Shown here: positions 40,905-47,819 of the stretch, in pieces | Position numbering within the stretch: the stretch's first letter is position 1 | Layout: every line of letters begins with the position of its first letter | DNA from: Clostridium ljungdahlii | GTDB lineage: Bacteria; Bacillota; Clostridia; Clostridiales; Clostridiaceae | Reading direction: 5' to 3' | NCBI RefSeq assembly: GCF_001636845.1 | Contig: NZ_LITT01000006.1 | Coordinates: 50,896 to 114,895, forward strand | DNA: 64,000 bases | Notes under the pieces: generated by a model | Database searches by the model: none | What the model was told of the DNA's origin: nothing | Seen by the model: the letters and a program-made list of their open reading frames with translations, nothing else | Program-made: the position numbers and the translations under genes

Positions 40905-41825
40905 ATGAATTGGGATGAGTACAAAAAAATCCTATCATATTATATTGAATATATTTACAATGCAAAGTTATTAACATACTATTCTATACCTCTTTTTGAA
41001 AACTTTCCAGTTAACTTTCCAGATGAAATAAAAATTCCTATAATTAATGAAATGATGGTATCCACAGATAGTTTGCTTAATATGGCAGGGACTTCGGAAA
41101 GTGGAGGATTGCATGTTTTAGATAAGCGTAATTCCTATTTTACTAATACATATTATATTTTACTAAATACTTTAATTAATTTTGGTAGAATAAAAGAGGA
41201 GTCCTGTGAGGACATTTTCAATTTTAAGAACATAATTCTATATCAAGCACTTGTAACAAATTATTCAAGAATAGACGCTTTTTATAATGATACCATAAAG
41301 AGTATCTGTAAAATATGCCCTCAAATTGCTTTAAATTTAATTGATGATGAAAAAGGTAAAAATGATATATCCAATATAAAATCCATGACATGGAAACAAA
41401 TAATTGAATATGGGAACTACGAAAACATTGTACAAACTATTATTGATGAATTTTCTTATAGACTTGGTTTGAAGTCAATTTCAAAACGTGTGACATTTTT
41501 AAAAGAAAAACTGAAACTGAATATTGATATTAATAATGATGAATTAAAAATAATTACTAAAGGAGAAAAGTACAGACATTGTATAATTCATAGGGGTGGA
41601 ATAGCTGATAAAAAGCTAACAGAAGAGGTAAATGATAAAAAGTTAGTTGAAGGAAAGGAACTGCCTATAGATTTTTTATTGCTTGACAATGTATTTTCAG
41701 TAAGTGAAAAGCTTATTTTAAGTATATTTAAAGAAGTATCTATAAAGTATTTTGGAAAGTCAAAAGATGATAAATTCTTAACACCATATAAAGTTATAAA
41801 AAATCCTGATTATAAAAAAGATTAA
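40905..41825 (+). CDS. HEPN-motif protein, first gene of a two-gene cassette
   Basis: 306 residues from the ATG at 40905, which has ATGGAGGAAT upstream; in-frame starts at 40830 and 40857 lack one. The protein is mostly helical. Near residue 245 it has EKYRHCIIHRGG, which fits the R-x4-6-H motif of HEPN ribonucleases, with the flanking H-R-G-G seen in RiboL-PSP/MAE_28990-type HEPN domains. No nucleotidyltransferase partner is present. The next gene starts 13 bp downstream. A defence or toxin role is inferred from the motif and from its position as cargo in a mobile element. Confidence 0.65.
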   Translation: MNWDEYKKILSYYIEYIYNAKLLTYYSIPLFENFPVNFPDEIKIPIINEMMVSTDSLLNMAGTSESGGLHVLDKRNSYFTNTYYILLNTLINFGRIKEESCEDIFNFKNIILYQALVTNYSRIDAFYNDTIKSICKICPQIALNLIDDEKGKNDISNIKSMTWKQIIEYGNYENIVQTIIDEFSYRLGLKSISKRVTFLKEKLKLNIDINNDELKIITKGEKYRHCIIHRGGIADKKLTEEVNDKKLVEGKELPIDFLLLDNVFSVSEKLILSIFKEVSIKYFGKSKDDKFLTPYKVIKNPDYKKD

Positions 41826-41838
41826 GGGGGAATTACTT

Positions 41839-42438
41839 ATGTCAAGACGAAGAGTATCAAAAGGACAAATTATAATGAAAAAAGAAGAAAAATTACCTAA
41901 AATAGCTTCAATTATGCCTGTTGGATTTACTGATGATGATTTTGTTGAGGAATTCAAAAAACTGTACTCAAAATATTGGGAAAACATTATTAAGAGATAT
42001 AATGAGCATGTAAAATTAAGTAAAGGCAAATCATTTCCAATGCCAGAGCCAAGAAAGTATTTATTAAACGTATCGCGAAAGTATATTCAAGAAGTCAGAA
42101 ATAAACACGCTCAAGGATGGCTCCCAACAGAGGAAGAAGTTACTGAGATAAAAAAGCAGATTGAAAAAGAAAATAAGAAAAAAGAAAAACCTAAATGTTA
42201 TCAAGAAAATATACCAGATGATATTGATGAACTTGTTAAAGCTGCAAGAAGCACAGATGATACAAAACGATTGGAAGTTGTTAAGGAGTTAGGTAAATGG
42301 AAGTGTCAGAAGTCAAAGGATGTTTTATGGAGAATTATGCTTAGAGATACAAACTATAATATTCAGACAGAAGCGTTTAGAAAATTGCAATCTTTTGGAG
42401 AGGATGTAAAACTTCCTAAAAAGAAAAAAAGAAAATAG
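41839..42438 (+). CDS. basic HEAT-repeat-like protein, second gene of the cassette
   Basis: 199 residues, strongly basic. A helical N-terminal domain (~25-110: DDDFVEEFKKLYSKYWENII, then RKYLLNVSRKYIQE) is followed by a Lys/Glu linker. A C-terminal pair of helices resembles HEAT repeats (KRLEVVKELGKWKCQKSKDVLWRIMLRD, then QTEAFRKLQSFGED), with a KKKKRK tail. AAGGGGG precedes the ATG. The 13-bp gap to the HEPN-motif gene and the shared terminator imply one operon. It may be a nucleic-acid-binding partner or antidote; not recognised as a named family. Confidence 0.6.
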   Translation: MSRRRVSKGQIIMKKEEKLPKIASIMPVGFTDDDFVEEFKKLYSKYWENIIKRYNEHVKLSKGKSFPMPEPRKYLLNVSRKYIQEVRNKHAQGWLPTEEEVTEIKKQIEKENKKKEKPKCYQENIPDDIDELVKAARSTDDTKRLEVVKELGKWKCQKSKDVLWRIMLRDTNYNIQTEAFRKLQSFGEDVKLPKKKKRK

Positions 42439-42534
42439 TAAAAGAAAGAATAGTCTTAAAATATAGCTATGATTGCTGATTTTATTACGGATTATACTAT
42501 AGATATTGCTGTTATACTCGTAGCACTAGAAAGA

Positions 42535-42592
42535 GAAGTAACGCCACTGGCTAACTAGCTGTAATGCTAATAGCTGGTGGCTTCTTTTTTTA
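42535..42592 (+). terminator. terminator of the HEPN/HEAT cassette
   Basis: GCCACTGGCTA (42543-42553) pairs with TAGCTGGTGGC (two G-T pairs), followed by CTTCTTTTTTTAT. Confidence 0.78.
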
Positions 42593-42681
42593 TCTCTTAT
42601 GTCACAAACCTATTTTTATACCTACATGACTTATGAAAATAAATTAAAGCCGAAGGGCAAAACACTTAGGAGGATATAAAA
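42590..42681 (+). repeat. duplicated leader, copy 1 (before KilAC antirepressor)
   Basis: Shares CTTATGTCACAAA, CTACATGACT, AAATTAAAGC and AGGAGGATATAAAA in the same order and spacing with 43540-43627. Both lead directly into ATGGA. Confidence 0.75.
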
Positions 42682-43497
42682 ATGGAGAATAATTTAGTTG
42701 TATTTAACAATGAGCAATTTGGGGCAGTGAGAACAGTGGCAATGAATAATGAGCCTTGGTTTGTAGCGAAAGATGTAGCAGATATTCTTGGATATAGCCA
42801 AACACAAGCAATGCTAAAGAGATTAGATGAAGAAGATTTTATGTCATCCAAATTGGATGGTATGAATATGCTGTCAACAATAATCAATGAAAGTGGACTT
42901 TACTCAGCAATCCTTGGAAGCAAAAAACCAGAAGCAAAGAAGTTTAAAAGATGGGTAACAGCAGAAGTGCTTCCTACTATCCGTAAAAATGGAATGTATA
43001 TTACAGATAAATTATTAGATGACACAGACTTTTTGGTAAAAACTGTAGCTAGGTTAGCAGAAGAAAGAAAAGCAAGACTACTTTTAGAACAACAGAACGC
43101 AGAAAAAACAGCACTTATTGAGGAGCAGAAACCGAAGATAGATTATTTTAATGCTTTCATGAGTGATGGAAAGACAGGTACTACAACACAATTAGCTGGT
43201 TATATTAATCAATACTTTAGGATTACACTGTCAGCACAGACTTTAAATAAATTGCTGTTAGAAATGGGTGTGTTAAATAAGAAGGTTGGCTGGTCTATAA
43301 GTAAGAAAACTGGTAAACCAAAGCACAAGGGCAACTACATTATAAACACTAAATATGCTGGTATGGGATGGCACGTATATGTACAAGGTGTAGCTGATGA
43401 TGGAACTAGCTCCACTCAACTTAGATGGACTAATATAGGGGTTTATGAAATAATCCAATTCATAGACAAGCATAAGCAAAAATACGGTATTGCATAG
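42682..43497 (+). CDS. phage antirepressor (Bro-N + KilAC)
   Basis: 271 residues. The Bro-N domain (residues ~1-105) has EPWFVAKDVADILGYSQTQAMLKRLDEED and LYSAILGSKKPEAKKFKRWVTAEVLPTIRKNG. A coiled stretch follows, then a KilA-C domain (~150-255) with QLAGYINQYFRITLSAQTLNKLLLEMG. Such proteins relieve repression in temperate phages and satellites, often by binding repressors. Its leader (42590-42681) is closely similar to that of the next gene. AGGAGGAT precedes the ATG. Confidence 0.9.
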   Translation: MENNLVVFNNEQFGAVRTVAMNNEPWFVAKDVADILGYSQTQAMLKRLDEEDFMSSKLDGMNMLSTIINESGLYSAILGSKKPEAKKFKRWVTAEVLPTIRKNGMYITDKLLDDTDFLVKTVARLAEERKARLLLEQQNAEKTALIEEQKPKIDYFNAFMSDGKTGTTTQLAGYINQYFRITLSAQTLNKLLLEMGVLNKKVGWSISKKTGKPKHKGNYIINTKYAGMGWHVYVQGVADDGTSSTQLRWTNIGVYEIIQFIDKHKQKYGIA

Positions 43498-43539
43498 AAC
43501 AAACAGGGGGAGGTAGAAATTACCTCTCTTTTTATTTTG

Positions 43540-43627
43540 TCTTTTATGTCACAAAGTTAATTTACTGCCTACATGACTACTGAAAACAAATTAAAGCTGG
43601 AGAGCAAGAAACTCAGGAGGATATAAA
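43540..43627 (+). repeat. duplicated leader, copy 2 (before Rha-type gene)
   Basis: Homologue of the 42590 leader: CTTTTATGTCACAAA, CTACATGACT, AAATTAAAGC and CAGGAGGATATAAA, then ATGGA. The downstream coding regions are unrelated, so the leader itself was copied. Confidence 0.75.
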
Positions 43628-44185
43628 ATGGAAAATAGTTTAATAAAGGTTGTAAATCAGGATGGACAATTAGTTGTAAGCAGTAGACAGGTAGCAGAAA
43701 ATTTTGGTAAGCAACATGGTCATGTGATGGAGAAAATAGCTGGATTAGAAACTGAAATTCAACCAATCGAAAATTCGAGTGGTTACTTTATACCTACAGA
43801 ATACAAGGATTTAAAAGGGGAACTAAGAAAAGAGTACCTACTAACAAGAGATGGTTTCACTTTAACAGTTATGGGATTCACAGGAGCAAAGGCTCTACAG
43901 TGGAAACTAAAATATATTGAAGCATTTAATAAAATGGAACAGGCATTAAAAGAACAACAACCAGTATTTGCACTACCACAGACCTATAAAGAAGTGTTGC
44001 TATAGTTAGTTAAAGCAGTGGAGGAAAAAGAAGAAGCAGAGGAAGCAAAGAGAATAGCAGAAGCAAAGTCAAAAGCAGATATGAAAAGAGCAATGACAGC
44101 ATTGCAAAACTCAGGTGTAAAAAGTAGAAAAATAAATAAACTTGAAAAAGAAGTTGAGATATTAGAACACATATTGAATACATAG
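43628..44185 (+). pseudogene. Rha-family regulator interrupted by an in-frame TAG
   Basis: The first 125 residues match the Rha domain (VVSSRQVAENFGKQHGHVMEKI, then YLLTRDGFTLTVMGFTGAKALQWKLKYIEAFNKMEQ). A TAG at 44003-44005 follows TYKEVLL. The same frame then runs on for 59 codons (LVKAVEEKEEAEEAKRIAEA...EILEHILNT) to a TAG at 44183. Relatives usually read LLQLV here, so a CAG to TAG change is likely. The truncated 125-aa Rha domain may still be made, and suppression is possible. AGGAGGAT precedes the ATG. Confidence 0.8.
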
Positions 44186-44387
44186 GTACAACTTTGGATT
44201 TATTTAATTTACTCATTTAATAGAAAATAATTACAAAAAATGTGTTGTTTCATAATGAGATAGCTGTCTATAGAAATTGAAAGAGACAGAGTGATTTAAT
44301 GTTGTTACCTAGGATACTTCAATTCTTCACAGTATGTCTTTTTTTACAGTAAAGCACTGATTAATTAGGGTTAAAGGGGTAGGAAAT

Positions 44388-44606
44388 ATGATGGTAACAG
44401 ATGTACGGCAGAAGCTTATGTTATTTATGCGGGAAAACAATATAACACAGAAGGAACTCGCAAAAGAACTGAATTATAACTATGAACATTTTAATGCTGT
44501 AATGGCTGGAAAGTACACAGTGTCTAACAGGCTATATCAAGAAATAGAAAATTTGTTTAGACGATATGGCTATGATAAGGGACTGGATGACAGAGGGAGG
44601 TTATAA
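44388..44606 (+). CDS. small helix-turn-helix protein (Cro/XRE-like)
   Basis: 72 residues with a helix-turn-helix of the XRE/Cro type (NNITQKELAKELNYNYEHFNAVMAGK, residues ~18-44). AAGGGGTAGG precedes the tandem ATGs. It opens a run of tightly spaced small genes to the terminase-like gene, so it may control or simply belong to that late-type operon. The next gene begins 2 bp after its stop. Confidence 0.75.
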   Translation: MMVTDVRQKLMLFMRENNITQKELAKELNYNYEHFNAVMAGKYTVSNRLYQEIENLFRRYGYDKGLDDRGRL

Positions 44607-44608
44607 GC

Positions 44609-45103
44609 GTGGCAATTGGTTTTATGGATTTTAATAAGGTGTACAAGAGTAACCCAGAAGTAAAAGGAACTCCAATTAAATTAGACAGCAAAACTACTAA
44701 GAAATACAAGAAAAGATTATCAGGCAAGACAATTTCACAAGTAGACAGTGAATACTGGGATTATATTTTTGAACTGTTGAACACTGCTTCACAATACACT
44801 CAGCAAGAAAAGAACGAGATAGTTGTACAAATTTCGGAATACTACTGTATACAAACTAGCTATCAAATTAGAAGTGAAATGCTAACTGCTCTCGCAGATT
44901 TTTTGCTTGATGAATGTTTAACGAATAAAGACGTTGACAAGGTTTCTAATACAGAATATCCAATACTATCATTTAGACAGATACACCGTAGATATTTGAG
45001 AGAACAAACACTTGGGGCAGAGGTACTGCAATATGCTGATAATAAAAAGAATTATAATTTTCCACAGAAACGTAGAACTACAGAAACATCAGAGAATAAA
45101 TAA
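44609..45103 (+). CDS. hypothetical phage-type protein
   Basis: 164 residues, GTG start 2 bp after the previous stop with GGGAGG upstream, so translation is probably coupled. Family not recognised. It is predicted mostly helical in the middle (SEYWDYIFELLNTASQYTQQEKNEIVVQISEYY), with basic ends and no membrane segment. It lies in the run of small genes of the element. Confidence 0.65.
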   Translation: MAIGFMDFNKVYKSNPEVKGTPIKLDSKTTKKYKKRLSGKTISQVDSEYWDYIFELLNTASQYTQQEKNEIVVQISEYYCIQTSYQIRSEMLTALADFLLDECLTNKDVDKVSNTEYPILSFRQIHRRYLREQTLGAEVLQYADNKKNYNFPQKRRTTETSENK

Positions 45104-45120
45104 AACGGAGGTATGCAGAT

Positions 45121-45333
45121 ATGTCAAGTTATACAGGGGATTTAATAACAGAAGTATCACAGGAACTACAGGAGTTAAGGGTATTAATTGCAGAGGTTAA
45201 AGATGAGACAGATAAAATAGCAAAAGAAATTACTGAGATATCCTTTAGAATAGAAAGCCTAAAAATAGACAAGCTGTTTGTAGAAAGACTAGAAGTAAAA
45301 GGACTGGAAATAAAACTAAAAGGAGCTTTATAA
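45121..45333 (+). CDS. small coiled-coil protein
   Basis: 70 residues, heptad-rich from ~10 to 60 (ITEVSQELQELRVLIAEVKDETDKIAKEIT). Function unknown. ACGGAGGTATG precedes the ATG. The stop is followed in the same frame by a further open segment with no standard start. Confidence 0.6.
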   Translation: MSSYTGDLITEVSQELQELRVLIAEVKDETDKIAKEITEISFRIESLKIDKLFVERLEVKGLEIKLKGAL

Positions 45334-45336
45334 GAT

Positions 45337-45498
45337 ATAAGTAGGAGAGATACAAAGCTTATCACATATTGTATAGGGGACACAGCAGAGCAGTTCATAA
45401 TAGATAAGTTTGCTGTAGGTAAGGAGCAAGCTGAGGAACTGGCAAAAGAGTTTAGTAAATTGTGTTTAGAAGAATTGTTGAAGAGGTTAGGAGGGTAA
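45337..45498 (+). CDS. possible small ORF with non-standard start
   Basis: About 53 codons in frame with, and directly after, the previous gene's TAA: RRDTKLITYCIGDTAEQFII...LCLEELLKRLGG. No ATG, GTG or early TTG exists, but AAAGGAG lies 9 bases before ATA at 45337. The amphipathic sequence looks protein-like. It may use a rare start, be read through, or be a decayed gene. Confidence 0.35.
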   Translation: MSRRDTKLITYCIGDTAEQFIIDKFAVGKEQAEELAKEFSKLCLEELLKRLGG

Positions 45499-45500
45499 AA

Positions 45501-45770
45501 ATGAATATACAGTTTTCACAGGATTTAATCCGATACTTAGCTGTTTATCTTGGGACTACACTGGGAGAAATAGCAAAAGAGCCAGACTTCCCATACAGCA
45601 AACCATTATTATACAAGGTGGCAAATGGCAGTATCCAAGTAAGTGAACAGCTAAACGAAGCTTTCAATAAATACTGGAGAGACAGAGAATTAAATTCCGA
45701 GGACTTGTCAAACCTATATCAGCTAATAGACCTTATAGAAACTGGAAGAAACAGAAAGAACATGAGGTAA
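45501..45770 (+). CDS. hypothetical small phage-type protein
   Basis: 89 residues from the ATG at 45501, which has AGGAGGGT upstream; an in-frame ATG at 45462 has none. The sequence includes LAVYLGTTLGEIAKEPDFPYSKPLLYKVANGSIQVSEQLNEAF, which looks like a helix-turn-helix of the XRE type. It is probably a small DNA-binding protein. It begins right after the preceding open segment's stop. Confidence 0.6.
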   Translation: MNIQFSQDLIRYLAVYLGTTLGEIAKEPDFPYSKPLLYKVANGSIQVSEQLNEAFNKYWRDRELNSEDLSNLYQLIDLIETGRNRKNMR

Positions 45771-45794
45771 AAAAGTATAAAGGAGAAGAATAAA

Positions 45795-45932
45795 ATGACT
45801 AAGAATAAACAGAAAATTATAACTCAAAAGGGAGTAACAGCAAAGAAGTACCAAGACATTTTTAAAGGTGCTAAGGAATCAGGAAATATCGTAAAGACTA
45901 CAAAAACTACAAAGTTTAAGGGAGGAAAATAA
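45795..45932 (+). CDS. very small basic protein
   Basis: 45 residues, about one third Lys/Arg (MTKNKQKIITQKGVTAKKYQ, ending TTKTTKFKGGK). AAAGGAGAAG is well spaced before the ATG, and the next gene starts 3 bp after its stop. Both support translation despite the size. Function unknown; nucleic-acid binding is plausible from charge. Confidence 0.6.
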   Translation: MTKNKQKIITQKGVTAKKYQDIFKGAKESGNIVKTTKTTKFKGGK

Positions 45933-45935
45933 ACA

Positions 45936-46700
45936 ATGGCAATGAGAGTAGGAAATAAAGGCTTATTTAATATAGCAGAGGTTAACAATTATATAGGAAA
46001 ATTCGAGGATAAACTTCAACAGAGCAATAATAGAATTAGTGCGTTACAATCAGATATTGAGAAGATTGACGCAGAACTGGACAAAGCAATGGAAGCTGAT
46101 ATACTGGAGGATTCAGCAAGTAGTAGAAAAATATTGTCTAATCTACAAGCAAGAAAAGCAAACTTAGAAAGTCAGTTAGATACAGAAGTTAAAAAGGTAA
46201 TAAAAATTAAAGAAATTATGACAGAGGGTTTAAGTAGGTTAATTCCAGAAGCTTCAAAGCAAATTCAAGCAGATTTACAAACTTATAATGACTGCGTAGA
46301 GAAGGAGATATACAGACAACTAATGGAAGTAAGGCAGAAGCAAGAGGAGTTACTACTGACTCTACAAGTGGCTCATAATACTGTAATAAATGAAATATTT
46401 AAATATGATGAAATCTGTAACTTTGCTGGTATGGAGCAGTACAAAAGGTCACTAAGCAATCAGTCATTCCACAATAATCTTTTCATGCCACATAGAAGCT
46501 TCTCAGAGTATGGCAGCCCTTTAATAAATTGTTCTAACCTTCCATTAATAGAAGATGTTTTAATGAGAAGTAGAGCAGAATCAAATGCTGTATATAATAC
46601 TGATAGAGAAAGAATGGGATTAGAAAAGGAGCAGTTGCCACAGGCTAAAACATTTAAAGATATAGACATAGAAAAGTTTTTAAAAGGAATAAAAGCATAG
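45936..46700 (+). CDS. coiled-coil protein of the element
   Basis: 254 residues. A long coiled coil occupies ~20-105 (EDKLQQSNNRISALQSDIEK and onward) and a second helical stretch ~110-160. The C-terminal ~90 residues have low similarity to anything I recognise. GGGAGG precedes the ATG. It resembles phage scaffold-like or structural-interference proteins in composition only. It lies immediately before the terminase-like gene, where satellites often keep packaging-related genes. Confidence 0.6.
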   Translation: MAMRVGNKGLFNIAEVNNYIGKFEDKLQQSNNRISALQSDIEKIDAELDKAMEADILEDSASSRKILSNLQARKANLESQLDTEVKKVIKIKEIMTEGLSRLIPEASKQIQADLQTYNDCVEKEIYRQLMEVRQKQEELLLTLQVAHNTVINEIFKYDEICNFAGMEQYKRSLSNQSFHNNLFMPHRSFSEYGSPLINCSNLPLIEDVLMRSRAESNAVYNTDRERMGLEKEQLPQAKTFKDIDIEKFLKGIKA

Positions 46701-46748
46701 TAGAGACTGGGGAAGTTTTATAGCTTCCATGTTAAGGAGGTTAGAACA

Positions 46749-47240
46749 GTGGGCAATGAGGATAAAGATAAACTGGATGAACTGGTGGAAGCAGAGATAG
46801 TTAACGTAGATGAAAATGGTATGCCTGTAAGAAGTGAGGAATATTCCAAAGCTGGTGGCAAAAGAAAGAACTACAGTGAGAGTGAAGTTGTAGCTATTAT
46901 TCTTCCTTATATATATGAAGATATTTCAGTTAGTTCCAGAGAGATTGCCCGAAGAACTGGATTAGACGCAAGGACAGTGAACAAGTATAGGAAATCGGAG
47001 TTATTCAAACAGAAACTAGCAGAGTTGACCAATGATAAATTACTGTCACTAAGATGTATGGCACTGGACGAACTCGAGAAGATTGTAAAAGATAAAACTG
47101 TCAGTCCAAACACTAAGATAAAAGCAATACATGAGATCCTTCAGCACTCGGTTTCTGTAGCAGAATTGGCAATGCAAGCTGGAAAAGAAGCAAAACCGAT
47201 AGACATTAATGTGCTGTTAAAAGAAATAGAAAATATGTAA
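46749..47240 (+). CDS. small terminase subunit-like protein (TerS-like)
   Basis: 163 residues, GTG start with AAGGAGG upstream. A central helix-turn-helix (SVSSREIARRTGLDARTVNKYRKSELFKQKLAE) precedes a helical oligomerisation region (DKLLSLRCMALDELEKIVKD...TKIKAIHEILQHS). This layout matches phage small terminases that recognise pac sites. It is the last gene of the element, with no large terminase, as in phage satellites that redirect a helper's packaging. A generic phage HTH protein is the alternative. Confidence 0.6.
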   Translation: MGNEDKDKLDELVEAEIVNVDENGMPVRSEEYSKAGGKRKNYSESEVVAIILPYIYEDISVSSREIARRTGLDARTVNKYRKSELFKQKLAELTNDKLLSLRCMALDELEKIVKDKTVSPNTKIKAIHEILQHSVSVAELAMQAGKEAKPIDINVLLKEIENM

Positions 47241-47250
47241 GAGTTAATAA

Positions 47251-47295
47251 AGAGTAGATAGCTTATAACATTGCTGTCTGCTCTCTCTTTTTTAT
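47251..47295 (+). terminator. terminator at the right end of the element
   Basis: AGAGTAGATAGC pairs with GCTGTCTGCTCT (two G-T pairs), followed by CTCTTTTTTAT. Confidence 0.8.
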
Positions 47296-47443
47296 ACCTA
47301 TTTTGCTGTTGTGTTGCTTGTAGATTTTCTGTTAAATAATACCTGTAGATAGAAGTGATAAAACATGGTAACATAGAGATATATTTAAGTTACTTTTCAC
47401 TAATTTTGAATTATAAATCTGAATATAAATCTGTTCAAACCTT

Positions 47444-47536
47444 GTAAGTAGAAGGATAGTTAACGAAGTTAAAGGAGTAAACAGAATTGTTTATGACGTA
47501 ACTTCCAAACCACCTTCCACAATTGAATGGGAATAA
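47444..47536 (+). pseudogene. guaA: displaced original guaA 3' end, including attR
   Basis: Thirty codons plus TAA that read as the GuaA C-terminus ([11 protein letters not shown], then [15 protein letters not shown]). The first 50 bp are identical to guaA. Downstream of the core the codons differ mostly by synonymous changes from the version now joined to guaA. attR covers 47444-47505. The native terminator follows at 47571. Confidence 0.9.
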
Positions 47537-47570
47537 AGGATATATATTTAAATTTAATATTAGTAAAATG

Positions 47571-47617
47571 GAGTGCTGTAGAAATACTTTTTAAGTAGTT
47601 TTGCAGCACTCTATTTT
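47571..47617 (+). terminator. original guaA terminator, now beyond attR
   Basis: GAGTGCTG / CAGCACTC with further pairing inside (TACTT/AAGTA), then TATTTT. Its position 35 bp after the displaced guaA tail supports that this side is the ancestral guaA end. Confidence 0.8.
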
Positions 47618-47819
47618 GGTATATATGAAAAAAATTACCTAGAAAAGTCAACCAAATTAAGTATTAATAAGGCATATTTATAATTGATAGAATTAAATTT
47701 TTATAATATACTGAAAATATATGATTATTTAAATTACGATAGAATAAACAATTATAACTGAAATTAGGGCGCAAATTTACAAATATTTTATAATTGAAGT
47801 AGGAAGGAAGGAATTTATT

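Larger units (their letters stand above)
33387..47493 (+). mobile_element. 14.1-kb integrative element in guaA, phage-satellite-like
   Basis: Bounded by a 50-bp direct repeat of the guaA 3' end; the spacing between repeats is 14,107 bp. A tyrosine integrase sits at the left boundary and a small-terminase-like gene at the right. It contains a serine recombinase, a helicase-like replication pair, a KilAC antirepressor, a Rha-type gene, an HTH gene and many small unknown genes. No capsid, portal, tail, large terminase, holin or conjugation genes are seen. Size and content fit a phage-inducible island better than a prophage or ICE. Confidence 0.8.

Noticed and set aside
40676..40924. Minus-strand frame of 82 codons and plus-strand frame of 71 codons around 40.6-40.9 kb
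   Set aside because: They overlap the well-supported coiled-coil gene and the HEPN-motif gene start and lack ribosome sites.
33387..47493. Interpretation of the element as a complete prophage or conjugative element
   Set aside because: No large terminase, portal, capsid, tail, lysis, relaxase or VirB4/coupling genes could be found.
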